Translations under genes and position numbers: made by a program | Origin: Tabrizicola fusiformis | GTDB lineage: Bacteria; Pseudomonadota; Alphaproteobacteria; Rhodobacterales; Rhodobacteraceae | Assembly (NCBI RefSeq): GCF_013328815.1 | Contig: NZ_JABUHN010000002.1 | Location: 412,615-476,614 of the forward strand | Length of the DNA: 64,000 bases | Direction of reading: 5' to 3' | Shown: positions 8,488 to 18,235 of the stretch, piece by piece | How positions within the stretch are numbered: the stretch's first letter is position 1 | Layout of the letters: each line of letters opens with the position of its first letter | The notes under the pieces: model-generated | What the model was told of the DNA's origin: nothing | What the model saw: only the letters and a program-made list of their open reading frames with translations | Databases searched by the model: none

Positions 8488-10863
8488 ATGCGGAACGATA
8501 CAGGCGCGACCAAGCTGCGGCGCAAAGGGGCGGCTCACCGCCTTGTGCGCCCGGCGCTTGTGGCGATTCTGCTTTCCGGCACGGTGCTTTCCACGCCTTT
8601 CCTCATGCCCGCCTTTGCGCAAAGCTACAGCTTCAGCAATGTCGTCGTCGAAGGAAACGTCAGCGTCGATGCCGCCACCATCCTGGCCTATGCGGGAATC
8701 GGGCGGGGCCAGTCGGTCAGCGGCGGCGAGTTGAATGACGCCTATCAGCGCATCGTCGGTTCGGGCCTGTTTGAATCGGTCGAACTGATTCCGCAGGGTG
8801 GCACGCTCAAGATCGTCGTGAAGGAATTCCCGATGGTCAACGTCGTGGATTTCGAGGGCAACAAGCGCCTGAAGGACGAGGCGCTTTCGGAAATCGCCAA
8901 GTCGAAGTCGCGCCGCGTCTATTCCCCCACCCAAGCCGAGGCGGATGCCGCCGCCATTGCCGAAGCCTACCGTGTGCAGGGCCGCCTTGCCGCCACGGTG
9001 GAACCCAAGATCATCCGCCGCTCGGGCGAGCGGGTGGATCTGGTGTTCGAAATCACCGAAGGCAAGGTGGTCGAGGTGGAGCGTCTGAGCTTCGTCGGCA
9101 ACCGCGCCTTCAGCGACCGCCGCCTGCGGCAGGTGTTGCAGACCAAACAGGCCGGTTTCCTGCGGCAGGTGATCAAAGGCGACACCTTCCTGCCCGAGCG
9201 TCTGGATCTGGACAAGCAGCTTCTCAAGGATTTCTACCTGTCGCGCGGCTATATCGACGTGCAGGTTCTGGATGCCACCGGCGATCTGGCGCGCGAGCGG
9301 GATGCCGGCTTCGTCACCTTCACCGTGCGCGAGGGCCGCAGCTTCCGCATTGGTCAGGTTTCGGCGGTTTCTGCCATCGAGGGCGTGGCTGCCGCCGATT
9401 TTCAGGCGGTGATGCGCCTGCGTCCGGGCGTGACCTATTCGCCCGCCATCATCGACAACAACGTCACCCGGATGGAAGAGCTGGCCCTGCGCAAGGGGCT
9501 GAACTTCGTCCGGGTCGAGCCGAAGGTCACCCGCAACGACGCCGATGGCACGCTGGACATCCAGTTCGTGATCTCGCGCGGTGACCGGGTTTTTGTCGAG
9601 CGGATCGACATTGAAGGCAATACCACCACGCTGGATCAGGTGATCCGGCGTCAGTTCAAGACCGGCGAAGGCGACCCCTTCAACCCGCGCGAAATCCGTC
9701 AGGCCGCCGAACGCATTCGCGCGCTGGGTTTCTTCAAGGATGCCAAGGTCGATGCGCAGCAGGGTTCCGCCGCCGATCAGGTGGTGGTGAACGTCGATGT
9801 CGAAGAGGCGCCGACAGGCTCGCTGACCTTCGGGGCAAGCTATGGCGTGAACTCGGGGGCCGGTCTGAACATCGGCTTTTCCGAGACCAACTTCCTTGGC
9901 CGCGGCCAGTCTCTTTCGGTCAATATCACCACCGGGACCGATACGGTTGACAGCTCGATTTCCTTTGTCGAGCCGGCCTTCCTTGGCCGCGATGTCGCGC
10001 TGAAATTCTCGGCCGGCTATCAGACGACCAACTATTCCGAGACCGCCTACAACACCCGCAGCATCTGGATTTCGCCCTCGGTCGAATTCCCGCTGTCGGA
10101 CCGCAGCCGTCTGGAACTGCGCTATCGCGTGTTCGAGGATGCGATTACCGATGTCGCCGGCGACGGCGATGACGCGGATACCGTTGCCGATTCCTCGGCC
10201 ATCCTGCACCGCGAAGAGGCGATGGGCGGGCTGCTCGGTTCGGCCTTGGGCTATACCTATTCCTACGACACCCGCGGCAAGAGCATCCAGCCGGGCGCAG
10301 GCGTGGTGTTCCGTTTCAGCCAGGATTTTGCCGGTCTGGGCGGCGATGTGAACTATGTCTCGACCTCGGTGCAGGCTCTGGCAGAGCGGCGCGTCTTCAA
10401 GGAAGAGGTCACGATCCGCGCCATCTTTGAAGGCGGCATGATCGCCACCTTCGGCGATTATGACAGCCGTATCACCGACCGCTTCAGCGGCAATGGCAAG
10501 ATTCGCGGCTTTGCCCGCAACGGCTTTGGCCCGCGTGACCTGACCGCGACCAATCAGGATGCGCTGGGCGGCAATTACTATGCCGTTGCCCGGTTCGAGG
10601 CCGATTTCCCGCTGGGTCTGCCCGAGGAATATGGCATCAAGGGCGGCGCCTTCCTTGACGTGGGTTCGGTCTGGGGTCTGGACGACACGGCAGGCACCGC
10701 TGGTCCGGTGGACGATTCCATGCATCTGCGCTCGTCCATCGGTCTGTCGATGTTCTGGGATACGCCGATCGGCCCGCTGCGCTTCAACTTTGCCCATGCG
10801 CTGGCCAAGGAAGACTATGACGAGGATCAGGTCTTTGACCTGACGATCTCGACCAAGTTCTGA
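8488..10863 (+). CDS. bamA: Outer membrane protein assembly factor BamA
   Basis: Central component of the BAM machine, which folds beta-barrel proteins into the outer membrane. The protein has 791 residues. A signal peptide ends at AFA-QS, near residue 45, after a basic region and a long hydrophobic stretch. Five POTRA repeats follow to about residue 440, recognisable by VEGN, FEGNKRLKDEALS, FVGNRAFSDRRLRQ and IEGNTTTLDQVIRRQF. A C-terminal 16-strand Omp85 barrel ends in an aromatic residue (TISTKF). The conserved IRGFARNGFGPRD is the barrel loop-6 (V/I)RGF motif. The stop overlaps the start of the Skp gene. Confidence 0.96.
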   Translation: MRNDTGATKLRRKGAAHRLVRPALVAILLSGTVLSTPFLMPAFAQSYSFSNVVVEGNVSVDAATILAYAGIGRGQSVSGGELNDAYQRIVGSGLFESVELIPQGGTLKIVVKEFPMVNVVDFEGNKRLKDEALSEIAKSKSRRVYSPTQAEADAAAIAEAYRVQGRLAATVEPKIIRRSGERVDLVFEITEGKVVEVERLSFVGNRAFSDRRLRQVLQTKQAGFLRQVIKGDTFLPERLDLDKQLLKDFYLSRGYIDVQVLDATGDLARERDAGFVTFTVREGRSFRIGQVSAVSAIEGVAAADFQAVMRLRPGVTYSPAIIDNNVTRMEELALRKGLNFVRVEPKVTRNDADGTLDIQFVISRGDRVFVERIDIEGNTTTLDQVIRRQFKTGEGDPFNPREIRQAAERIRALGFFKDAKVDAQQGSAADQVVVNVDVEEAPTGSLTFGASYGVNSGAGLNIGFSETNFLGRGQSLSVNITTGTDTVDSSISFVEPAFLGRDVALKFSAGYQTTNYSETAYNTRSIWISPSVEFPLSDRSRLELRYRVFEDAITDVAGDGDDADTVADSSAILHREEAMGGLLGSALGYTYSYDTRGKSIQPGAGVVFRFSQDFAGLGGDVNYVSTSVQALAERRVFKEEVTIRAIFEGGMIATFGDYDSRITDRFSGNGKIRGFARNGFGPRDLTATNQDALGGNYYAVARFEADFPLGLPEEYGIKGGAFLDVGSVWGLDDTAGTAGPVDDSMHLRSSIGLSMFWDTPIGPLRFNFAHALAKEDYDEDQVFDLTISTKF

Positions 10864-11435
10864 TGATGCGCCGTCGCGTCCTTGGGGTGATCGTGGCCGG
10901 GGTTCTGGCCGCGATGCCTGTCTTGGCTCTGGCCCAGCAAGCTGCAACGCAGGCGCCGCTTCTGACGCTGGATGAAGAGCGGCTCTTTGCCGAGTCCCGC
11001 TTTGGCAAGGCGCTGATTGCGGCGCAAGAGGCCGATACCCAGGCGCTGATCGCCGAGAACCGCGAGATCGAGGCCGGGCTGGAAGCCGAAGAGCGCGACC
11101 TGACCGACCGCCGCGCCGGCATGGCCAAGGCGGCCTTCGATCCCTTGGCGCAGGCGTTCAACGACAAGGTGGAAAGCATCCGCAAGGCGCAGAAGGCCAA
11201 GTCCGATGTGCTGACCCGCCGCTTCGAGGATGAGCGGCGGCGGTTCTTTGAAACCGCAAGCCCGGTTCTGGCCCAGATCCTGACCGAGAGGGGTGCGGTT
11301 GCGATCATCTCGAAACGGGCTGTCATCGCCGGGTTCGACAATATCGACATCACCGAGGCGGCGATTGCCCGGCTGGATCAGGTGCTGGGCGATGGCGGGG
11401 TGCGTCCGCCGCAGCCGGTTCCGGCCACGCCCTAG
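10863..11435 (+). CDS. skp: OmpH/Skp family periplasmic chaperone
   Basis: Holdase that carries unfolded outer-membrane proteins through the periplasm to BamA. The protein has 190 residues with a signal peptide ([20 protein letters not shown]). A largely helical, charged, coiled-coil body follows, of the type [19 protein letters not shown] and [17 protein letters not shown], ending in a Pro-rich tail. The sequence identity of Skp proteins is low, so position directly after bamA is part of the evidence. The start overlaps the bamA stop (TGATG), and a second ATG follows immediately. lpxD, which often follows skp, is absent here. Confidence 0.88.
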   Translation: MMRRRVLGVIVAGVLAAMPVLALAQQAATQAPLLTLDEERLFAESRFGKALIAAQEADTQALIAENREIEAGLEAEERDLTDRRAGMAKAAFDPLAQAFNDKVESIRKAQKAKSDVLTRRFEDERRRFFETASPVLAQILTERGAVAIISKRAVIAGFDNIDITEAAIARLDQVLGDGGVRPPQPVPATP

Positions 11436-11512
11436 CGCGCCGCTTGTTTCACCGCCCGGGCCTTGCTAGTCAGTCAGAAGGCCCCGAAAAGAGGGCTTCA
11501 CGAGGAGACACC

Positions 11513-11977
11513 ATGACCGAAGCCGCCGAACCGCTGCACGCCGACCTGTCGCTGATCCAGCGCATCATTCCGCATCGTTACCCTTTCCTGCTGGTGGACA
11601 AGGTGCGCGACATCCATGTCGGCAAATCCTGCATCGGCATCAAGAATGTCACCTTCAACGAACCGCAGTTTCAGGGCCATTTCCCGGGGATGCCGATTTT
11701 CCCCGGCGTGATGATCATCGAGGCGATGGCGCAGACCTCGGGCATCCTTGTGGGTCTGACGATGGATCTGGTGGACAAGAACGCCAATGTTTTCTTCATG
11801 GGCGTCGATGCCGTGAAATTCCGCCGCAAGGTGGTGCCGGGGGACGTGCTGGAGCTGCATGTGACGGCGCTGCGCGGCGGCGGGCGGGTGTGGAAATTCG
11901 CCGGTCGTGCCATGGTTGGCGACGAGCTGGCCTGCGAGGCCGAGTTCATGGCCATGTTCGACGTGCCCAAGGCATGA
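11513..11977 (+). CDS. fabZ: 3-hydroxyacyl-ACP dehydratase FabZ
   Basis: Dehydrates beta-hydroxyacyl-ACP in fatty-acid elongation and competes with LpxA for hydroxymyristoyl-ACP. The protein has 154 residues with the hot-dog fold. The catalytic His is in [20 protein letters not shown], and the Glu lies in the same motif. [13 protein letters not shown] near residue 20 is also typical. The ATG at 11513 has the Shine-Dalgarno GAGGAGA six bases upstream; the frame extends further but without homology. The stop overlaps lpxA as ATGA. Confidence 0.96.
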   Translation: MTEAAEPLHADLSLIQRIIPHRYPFLLVDKVRDIHVGKSCIGIKNVTFNEPQFQGHFPGMPIFPGVMIIEAMAQTSGILVGLTMDLVDKNANVFFMGVDAVKFRRKVVPGDVLELHVTALRGGGRVWKFAGRAMVGDELACEAEFMAMFDVPKA

Positions 11978-12771
11978 GCGTCGATTCCACAGCCCGCATC
12001 CACCCTTCGGCCGTGGTCGAGCCGGGCGCCGTGATCGGTGCGGGCTGTCAGATCGGCCCCTTCGCCCTGATCGGGCCCGAAGTGGTTCTGGGCGCGGGCG
12101 TGGTGGTGAAATCCCATGCGGTGGTGACCGGCTGGACCTCGGTCGGCGACGACACGGTGATCTTCCCCTTCGCCTGCGTCGGCGAGGTGCCGCAGGATCT
12201 GAAGTTCAAGGGAGAGCGGACCCGGCTGGTGGTCGGCGCCCGCTGCCGCATCCGCGAAGGGGCCACGCTGAACACCGGAACCGAGGGCGGCGGCGGCCTG
12301 ACGCAGATCGGCGACGACTGCCTGCTGATGACCGGCGCCCATATCGGCCATGACGCCATCGTCGGCAACCGGGTGATCTTGGCCAATCAGGTTGCCATCG
12401 CCGGCCATTGCCAGATCGGCGATGACGTGATCGTCGGCGGCCTTTCCGGCATTCACCAATGGGTGCGGGTCGGGCGGGGCGCGATCATCGGCGCGGTGAC
12501 CATGGTCACCAATGACGTGCTGCCCTATGGTCTGGTGCAGGGTCCGCGCGGCGAGTTGGACGGGCTGAACCTCGTCGGGCTGAAACGCCGCGGGGTGGAG
12601 CGGGCCGACATCACCGCCATGCGCGCGGGCTATCAGATGCTGGCGCAGGGCGAAGGCTCGTTCCTCGAACGCGCCCGGCGCCTGCAGGACGAAACCGAAA
12701 GCGCCTATGTCCGCGAGATGTGCGATTTCATCCTGTCGCAATCCGACCGCAGTTTCCTGACCCCGAAATGA
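11974..12771 (+). CDS. lpxA: UDP-N-acetylglucosamine O-acyltransferase
   Basis: First step of lipid A synthesis: moves 3-hydroxyacyl from ACP to the 3-OH of UDP-GlcNAc in the cytoplasm. The protein has 265 residues. The N-terminal two thirds is a left-handed beta-helix of hexapeptide repeats ([20 protein letters not shown], then [19 protein letters not shown]). The catalytic region [20 protein letters not shown] contains the active His, and a helical C-terminal domain begins near [13 protein letters not shown]. The start overlaps the fabZ stop and the end overlaps lpxI, so translation is coupled through the whole lpx run. Confidence 0.96.
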   Translation: MSVDSTARIHPSAVVEPGAVIGAGCQIGPFALIGPEVVLGAGVVVKSHAVVTGWTSVGDDTVIFPFACVGEVPQDLKFKGERTRLVVGARCRIREGATLNTGTEGGGGLTQIGDDCLLMTGAHIGHDAIVGNRVILANQVAIAGHCQIGDDVIVGGLSGIHQWVRVGRGAIIGAVTMVTNDVLPYGLVQGPRGELDGLNLVGLKRRGVERADITAMRAGYQMLAQGEGSFLERARRLQDETESAYVREMCDFILSQSDRSFLTPK

Positions 12772-13562
12772 GCAGGCTCGCCATCATCGCCGGGCGGGGC
12801 GGCCTGCCCGCTGCGCTGGTCGCGGCGCTGCCAGAGCGGCCCTTGGTCTGTGCGCTGGACGGTTTCCTGCCCGAGGGGCTGGTGCCCGATCAGGTGTTCC
12901 GGGTGGAGCGTTTGGCGCTGTTCCTGCGTGCGCTGGAAGATCAGGGCGTGACCCGCGTCACCTTTGCCGGCGCGGTGCAGCGGCCGCGGCTGGACCCGGC
13001 GCTGTTCGATCCGCAAACCGCGACCATGGTGCCGCGCCTGCTGGCTGCGATGCAGGCGGGCGATGATGCCACGCTGCGCGAGGTGCTGGCGATCTTTGAA
13101 GAGGCGGGGTTTCAGGTTCTTGGCACCGCCGAAATCGCCCCGCATCTGGTGCCGGGCGCCGGTGTGCTGGCGGGGCAGGTGACCCCGGCGGATGAACGCG
13201 ACGCGGCGCGGGCCGAGGCGATTGTCGCCGCACTGGGCGCGGCCGATGTCGGGCAGGGCTGCGTGGTGGCGGCGGGCCTTTGTCTGGCGGTTGAGGCGCT
13301 GCCGGGCACCGATGCCATGCTGGCGCAGGTGGCCGCGCTGGGGGCGCCGCTGCGGCCCGGTAAGGGGCTGTTCTACAAGGCGCCGAAGCCGGGGCAGGAT
13401 GCCCGCGTCGATCTGCCCGCGCTGGGGGTGCAGACAGTGGTGAATGCCGCTGCCGCCGGTCTGGCGGGGATCTGCTGGCAGGCGGGCGGGGTGATCTGTC
13501 TGGACTTGCCCGCGATGCAGGCCGAAGCGCAGGCGCGGGGCCTGTTCCTGTGGGCGCGTTAA
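12768..13562 (+). CDS. lpxI: UDP-2,3-diacylglucosamine diphosphatase LpxI
   Basis: Hydrolyses UDP-2,3-diacylglucosamine to lipid X and UMP. LpxI is the alphaproteobacterial replacement for LpxH and is unrelated to it. The protein has 264 residues. The N-terminal IIAGRGGLPAALVAAL and the C-terminal GKGLFYKAPKPGQDARVDLP followed by VQTVVNAAAAGLAGI match the DUF1009/LpxI family. ATGA overlap with lpxA and a 13-base overlap with lpxB place it exactly between the enzymes acting before and after it in the pathway. That position strongly supports the function. Confidence 0.93.
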   Translation: MSRLAIIAGRGGLPAALVAALPERPLVCALDGFLPEGLVPDQVFRVERLALFLRALEDQGVTRVTFAGAVQRPRLDPALFDPQTATMVPRLLAAMQAGDDATLREVLAIFEEAGFQVLGTAEIAPHLVPGAGVLAGQVTPADERDAARAEAIVAALGAADVGQGCVVAAGLCLAVEALPGTDAMLAQVAALGAPLRPGKGLFYKAPKPGQDARVDLPALGVQTVVNAAAAGLAGICWQAGGVICLDLPAMQAEAQARGLFLWAR

Positions 13563-14713
13563 GGTTTTTTCTGATCGCGGGCGAGCCTTCGGGCGACCGT
13601 CTTGGCGCGGCGGTGATGGCTGGGCTGCGCGCGCTGGCGCCGGGGGTGGAGTTCGCCGGGGTGGGTGGCCCGCTGATGCAGGCCGAAGGGCTGCAAAGCC
13701 TGTTCCCGATGGAGGAACTCTCCATCATGGGTCTGGTCGAGGTGCTGCCGAAGTATTTTCCCTTGAAACGCCGCATCGCGCAGACGGCAGAGGCGGCTCT
13801 GGCCGCCCAGCCCGCCGCGCTCATCACCATCGACAGCCCGGATTTCTGCCTGCGGGTGGCCGGGATCGTCAAGGCGGCGCGGCCTGACCTGCGCACCATC
13901 CATTATGTCGCGCCCTCGGTCTGGGCCTGGCGCCCCGGGCGGGCGGCGAAGATGGCCAAGGTGATCGACCATGTTCTGGCGCTCTTGCCCTTCGAGCCGC
14001 CCTATATGACCGCTGCGGGAATGACCTGCGATTTCGTCGGTCATCCGGTGGTGGCCGAAGCGCTGGCCACGCCGGCCGAAGCCGCAATGATGCAGGGCGA
14101 GGGGCCGCTTGTCCTGACGCTGCCCGGCTCGCGCCGGGGCGAGGTGGCGCGGCTGGTGCCGGTGATCGGCGCCACGCTGGCGCGGGTGAAGGCGGTGCAT
14201 CCGCAGGCGCGGGTGGTGCTTCCGACCGTGCGCGGGGTTGAGGGGCTGGTGCGCGAGTTGTCCACGGATTGGCCGATCCCCGCCGAGATCATCACCGACC
14301 CGGCGCGGAAACGGGCTGCCTTTGCCGCAGCCGATGTGGCGCTGGCGGCCTCGGGCACCGTCTCGCTGGAACTGGCGGCGAACGGCTGCCCGATGGTGAT
14401 TGCCTATGACATGCACCCGCTGACGCTCTGGCTGATGCGGCGGGCGGCGCTGATCGACACGGTGACGCTGGTCAATCTGGTGTCTGACAGCCGGGCGGTG
14501 CCCGAATTCATCGGCGAGAAATGCCGGGCGGACCTGATCGCCCCGGCGCTGCTCGATCTGTTGGCGCATCCCGGCGCGCAGGATCAGGCGATGCGCCTGA
14601 CGATGGAGCGGCTGGGCAAGGGCGGAGAGCCGCCCGGGCTGCGGGCGGCGCGGTCGGTCCTGTCGGTCTTGGGGGATGGGCAGCGTGCCCGTCCTGCGGG
14701 GTCCGGTTCGTAG
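13550..14713 (+). CDS. lpxB: Lipid-A-disaccharide synthase
   Basis: Condenses lipid X with UDP-2,3-diacylglucosamine to form the lipid A disaccharide at the inner membrane. The protein has 387 residues and a GT-B fold (GT19). Family motifs are FFLIAGEPSGDRLGA at the N-terminus, SIMGLVEVLPKYF, YVAPSVWAWRPGRA, and near the C-terminus AASGTVSLELAANGCPMVIA. The GTG start lies inside the end of lpxI. The TAG stop is contributed by the edge of a GTAGGATGGGC repeat. Beyond the family core, the last residues (DGQRARPAGSGS) look like readthrough into repeat-derived sequence. Confidence 0.95.
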   Translation: MGALRFFLIAGEPSGDRLGAAVMAGLRALAPGVEFAGVGGPLMQAEGLQSLFPMEELSIMGLVEVLPKYFPLKRRIAQTAEAALAAQPAALITIDSPDFCLRVAGIVKAARPDLRTIHYVAPSVWAWRPGRAAKMAKVIDHVLALLPFEPPYMTAAGMTCDFVGHPVVAEALATPAEAAMMQGEGPLVLTLPGSRRGEVARLVPVIGATLARVKAVHPQARVVLPTVRGVEGLVRELSTDWPIPAEIITDPARKRAAFAAADVALAASGTVSLELAANGCPMVIAYDMHPLTLWLMRRAALIDTVTLVNLVSDSRAVPEFIGEKCRADLIAPALLDLLAHPGAQDQAMRLTMERLGKGGEPPGLRAARSVLSVLGDGQRARPAGSGS

Positions 14714-14812
14714 GATGGGCAATCTGCCCATCCCCGCCCTGAGGTTATTGGTCAGATGGGCAAATTGCCCATCCTACGGGTGCAATGGGTAGGATGGGCA
14801 GATTGCCCATCC
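14710..14812. repeat. Three GTAGGATGGGC palindromic repeats between lpxB and accC
   Basis: Units lie at 14710-14733 (direct), 14755-14777 (inverted) and 14789-14812 (direct). Each is an internally palindromic stretch, GGATGGGCA...TGCCCATCC, with a GTAGG edge. The same unit occurs at 20943-20966, 24070-24093 and 24120-24141. It lies between convergent genes, where it may form stems that end transcription or stabilise RNA ends. Confidence 0.85.
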
Positions 14813-14822
14813 CGATCATCCT

Positions 14823-16169
14823 TCAGCCGAACTGCTTTTCCAGCCACTTTTCCAGCCAGTGGATGTTGTAATCGCCGTTCTGGATGTCCGGCTCGGCCAG
14901 TAGCGCGTCAAACAGCGGCACGGTCGTTTCCACCCCGTCCACGATCAGCTCGCCCAGCGCGCGGCGCAGGCGGGCCAGCGCCTCGGGCCGGTCGCGGCCA
15001 TGGACGATCAGCTTGCCGATCAGGCTGTCGTAATAGGGCGGGATCGAATAGCCGCCATAAAGCGCCGAATCCATCCGCACGCCCAAGCCCCCCGGCGCGT
15101 GGAACACCCGCACCTTGCCGGGGCAGGGGGCAAAGTTCGGCAGACGCTCGGCGTTGATCCGCACCTCGATGGCATGGCCGTTGATCTCAAGCTCATCCTG
15201 GCTGAACGACATCGGCAGGCCGGCGGCGACGCGGATCTGCTCGCGCACGAGGTCAACGCCGAAGATGCCTTCGGTCACCGGATGCTCCACCTGAAGCCGG
15301 GTGTTCATCTCGATGAAATAGAACTCGCCGTCCTCATACAGGAACTCGATCGTGCCGGCGCCGATATAGTTGATCTTGGCCACGGCATCGGCGCAGGTCT
15401 TGCCGATCTCGGCCCGCAGCGCCGGGGTGATCACCGGGCCGGGCGCCTCTTCGAAGACCTTCTGGTGGCGGCGTTGCAGGCTGCAATCGCGCTCGCCCAG
15501 ATGCACCGCCTTGCCCTTGCCGTCACCGAAGACCTGAATTTCGATGTGGCGGGGCTTTTGCAGATATTTCTCGATATAGACTTCGTCATTGCCGAAAGCG
15601 GCCTTCGCCTCGCTCCGCGCGGTGCGGAAGGCGATCTCCAGCTCTTCGGCATTCTTGGCCACCTTCATGCCGCGCCCGCCGCCGCCGGCCGTCGCCTTGA
15701 TGATCACCGGAAAGCCGATGGCCGCCGCCACACCGATGGCGGTCTCAAAATCGGGCACGCCGCCGTCGGACCCCGGCACCACCGGAATCCCCAGCGCCTT
15801 GGCGGTTTCCTTGGCGGTGATCTTGTCGCCCATGATGCGGATATGTTCCGCAGAAGGGCCGATGAAGGTCAGGCCGTGATCTTCCAGCGCTTGGGCAAAG
15901 CTGGCGTTTTCCGACAGAAAGCCATAGCCCGGATGCACCGCCTGCGCGCCGGTGATCTCACAGGCCGAAATGATGGCGGATTTCTTGAGATAGCTTTCGC
16001 CCGAAGGCGCCGGGCCGATGCAGACGCTTTCGTCGGCCATTCGCACATGCATGGCGTCGGCATCCGCCGTCGAATGCACGGCGACCGATTTGATCCCCAT
16101 TTCACGGCAGGCGCGGATCACGCGAAGGGCGATTTCGCCCCGGTTGGCGATCAGGATTTTCTCGAACAT
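14823..16169 (-). CDS. accC: Acetyl-CoA carboxylase, biotin carboxylase subunit
   Basis: Carboxylates the biotin on AccB using ATP and bicarbonate, the first half-reaction of malonyl-CoA synthesis. The protein has 448 residues. It begins [20 protein letters not shown] and contains the ATP-grasp glycine loop [34 protein letters not shown] and [16 protein letters not shown] are the biotin-carboxylase signatures. It lies four bases after accB in the same operon. The short length without a biotinyl domain separates it from pyruvate or propionyl-CoA carboxylases. Confidence 0.97.
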   Translation of the reverse strand: MFEKILIANRGEIALRVIRACREMGIKSVAVHSTADADAMHVRMADESVCIGPAPSGESYLKKSAIISACEITGAQAVHPGYGFLSENASFAQALEDHGLTFIGPSAEHIRIMGDKITAKETAKALGIPVVPGSDGGVPDFETAIGVAAAIGFPVIIKATAGGGGRGMKVAKNAEELEIAFRTARSEAKAAFGNDEVYIEKYLQKPRHIEIQVFGDGKGKAVHLGERDCSLQRRHQKVFEEAPGPVITPALRAEIGKTCADAVAKINYIGAGTIEFLYEDGEFYFIEMNTRLQVEHPVTEGIFGVDLVREQIRVAAGLPMSFSQDELEINGHAIEVRINAERLPNFAPCPGKVRVFHAPGGLGVRMDSALYGGYSIPPYYDSLIGKLIVHGRDRPEALARLRRALGELIVDGVETTVPLFDALLAEPDIQNGDYNIHWLEKWLEKQFG

Positions 16170-16173
16170 GGGC

Positions 16174-16671
16174 CTACTCGATGATCAGGAGCGGCGCGCC
16201 GTATTCCACCGGGTGGCCGTCGGTGACGAGGATGCGCTTGACCACACCGGCGCGCGGGGCCGGAATGTGGTTCATCGTCTTCATCGCCTCGATGATCAGC
16301 ACGGTCTGGCCTTCGGTCACGGCGGCGCCCACGGTCACGAAGGGCGCAGCGCCCGGTTCGGCCGACAGATAGCAGGTGCCCACCATGGGCGAGGTCACGG
16401 CACCCGGATGCTGGGCCGGGTCTTCCGGCGCGGCCGGAGCGGCGGCGGCAGCCGGGGCAGCGGCGGCGGCGATGGCCGGAGCGGGCGCGTATTGCACGGC
16501 GGGGGCGGCGGCAACCTGCACGATATTCGCCTGTTTGACGACGCGCACTTCCAGGCTGTCATCCTCGCCATATTCGCGCTTGACCGACAGCTCGGTCAGG
16601 TCGTTCTTGTTCAGCAGCTCTGCAAGCGCCGAGATGAAGGCCACATCCGCTTCGGAACTATGTTTGCTCAT
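16174..16671 (-). CDS. accB: Acetyl-CoA carboxylase, biotin carboxyl carrier protein
   Basis: Carries biotin between AccC and the carboxyltransferase AccAD. The protein has 165 residues. The N-terminal helical part ([20 protein letters not shown]) is followed by an Ala/Pro-rich flexible linker at about residues 55-90. A biotinyl domain with [11 protein letters not shown] follows, in which the Lys is biotinylated. The ATG at 16671 was chosen for the Shine-Dalgarno AGAGGA seven bases upstream; an upstream extension of the frame has no homology. The accBC promoter lies in the gap shared with preT. Confidence 0.96.
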   Translation of the reverse strand: MSKHSSEADVAFISALAELLNKNDLTELSVKREYGEDDSLEVRVVKQANIVQVAAAPAVQYAPAPAIAAAAAPAAAAAPAAPEDPAQHPGAVTSPMVGTCYLSAEPGAAPFVTVGAAVTEGQTVLIIEAMKTMNHIPAPRAGVVKRILVTDGHPVEYGAPLLIIE

Positions 16672-16905
16672 GCCGTCCTCTGTTGGGTCGTTCGCGGCGG
16701 TTTGGCCTGTGCCTCCGCCTTCGGGTCGCCCACATATACGGCAGCGGGGGGCCGGACAAAAGCCCCGAAGCGGTTTCAACCCCGATTCAACCCCGGCAGC
16801 GGGCAAAAACCCTGATTTTGTAAAATTTACCGTTTGATAAAAAAATGGACCTGTGCCAGCCTGATCTCAACAAGAAGCCAGCAGAATGCTCGCCACGGAG
16901 GTATG

Positions 16906-18234
16906 ATGACCAACAGCCCGCTGACCCCCGGTGTCGTGCCGGGGCGCCTGCCTGCGCAGGCCTACCACGACAATTTCACCGATCACGAGCCGCCGCTGGA
17001 CGGGCATGAGGCGCGGGTGGCGGCGGACCGCTGCTACTTCTGCCATGATGCGCCCTGCATGACGGCCTGCCCGACCTCAATCGACATTCCGCTGTTCATC
17101 CGCCAGATCGCCACCGGCACGCCCGAGGCGGCGGCCAAGACGATCTTTGCGCAGAACATCCTTGGCGGCATGTGTGCCCGGGTCTGCCCGACCGAGACGC
17201 TTTGCGAAGAGGTCTGCGTGCGTGAGGTGGCCGAGGGCAAGCCGGTGGAAATCGGCCGGTTGCAGCGCTTTGCCACCGATACGCTGATGGCCAAAGGCGT
17301 GCATCCCTTCACCCGCGCCAAGGCGACGGGCAAGACGGTGGCCGTTGTCGGTGCCGGGCCTGCGGGTCTTTCTGCCGCGCACCGTCTGGCGATGAAGGGC
17401 CATGACGTGGTGGTGTTCGATGCCCGGCCCAAGGCGGGCGGGCTGAATGAATTCGGGCTGGCCGCCTACAAGACCACGGGCGGCTTTGCGCAGAGGGAAG
17501 TCGATTGGCTCTTGCAGATTGGCGGCATCCGCATTGAGACCGGCAGGGCGCTTGGCCGGGATCTGTCGCTGGCCGAGTTGCAAAAGCAATATGATGCGGT
17601 GTTCCTGTCAATCGGTCTGGCCGGGGTGAATGCGCTGCGCGCGCCCGGCGAGGAGATGGCCCATGTCCGCCCCGCCGTCGATTTCATCGCCGAATTGCGC
17701 CAGTCGGCGGACCTTTCCTCCCTGCCGGTCGGGCGGGATGTGGTGGTCATCGGCGGTGGGATGACCGCCGTCGATGCCGCCGTCCAATCGCGGCTGCTGG
17801 GCGCCGAGACGGTCACCATCGTCTACCGCCGCGGGCAGGAGAAAATGGCCGCCTCGGGCTATGAACAGGACCATGCCACCAGCGCGGGGGTGCGGATCGT
17901 CACCCATGCCGCGCCGGTGGCGGTTCTGGCCTCGGGCGAGGTGGAGTTCGCCTATACCGCCGATACGCCCGACGGGCTGAAACAGACCGGAGAGACGTTC
18001 CGTCTGAAGGCCGATCAGGTGCTGAAGGCCATCGGGCAGACATTGACTGGCGTGCCGGAGGGGCTGGCGCTCACTAGCGGCAAGATTGCCGTCGATGCCG
18101 CCGGGCGCACCAGCCTCAAGGGCGTCTGGGCCGGGGGCGACTGTGCGGCAGGGGGTGAGGATCTGACGGTCACCGCCGTCGCGCAGGGGCGCGATGCGGC
18201 GGAAGATATTCATGCGGCATTGGTGGGGGCGTGA
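16906..18234 (+). CDS. preT: NAD-dependent dihydropyrimidine dehydrogenase subunit PreT
   Basis: Electron-input subunit that reduces uracil or thymine with PreA. The protein has 442 residues. Near the N-terminus are cysteine clusters for [4Fe-4S] centres (CYFCHDAPCMTACPT and CARVCPTETLCEEVC). An FAD site (VAVVGAGPAGLSAAHRLAMKG) and a second dinucleotide-binding site (DVVVIGGGMTAVDAA) follow, as in GltD-like flavoproteins. GGAGG at 16897-16901 is one base from the ATG at 16903 and four from the ATG at 16906, so the second was preferred. An AT-rich stretch at 16812-16847 probably holds the promoter. preA starts two bases after the stop. Confidence 0.92.
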   Translation: MTNSPLTPGVVPGRLPAQAYHDNFTDHEPPLDGHEARVAADRCYFCHDAPCMTACPTSIDIPLFIRQIATGTPEAAAKTIFAQNILGGMCARVCPTETLCEEVCVREVAEGKPVEIGRLQRFATDTLMAKGVHPFTRAKATGKTVAVVGAGPAGLSAAHRLAMKGHDVVVFDARPKAGGLNEFGLAAYKTTGGFAQREVDWLLQIGGIRIETGRALGRDLSLAELQKQYDAVFLSIGLAGVNALRAPGEEMAHVRPAVDFIAELRQSADLSSLPVGRDVVVIGGGMTAVDAAVQSRLLGAETVTIVYRRGQEKMAASGYEQDHATSAGVRIVTHAAPVAVLASGEVEFAYTADTPDGLKQTGETFRLKADQVLKAIGQTLTGVPEGLALTSGKIAVDAAGRTSLKGVWAGGDCAAGGEDLTVTAVAQGRDAAEDIHAALVGA

Positions 18235-18235
18235 T

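Noticed and set aside
13559..14731. 390-codon antisense frame over lpxB
   Set aside because: Shadow frame of a GC-rich gene, with no recognisable domain.
14710..14812. CRISPR-like array from the three regular repeats
   Set aside because: Units alternate in orientation and are themselves palindromic, with spacers of only 11-21 bases and no cas genes; this fits REP-type repeats.
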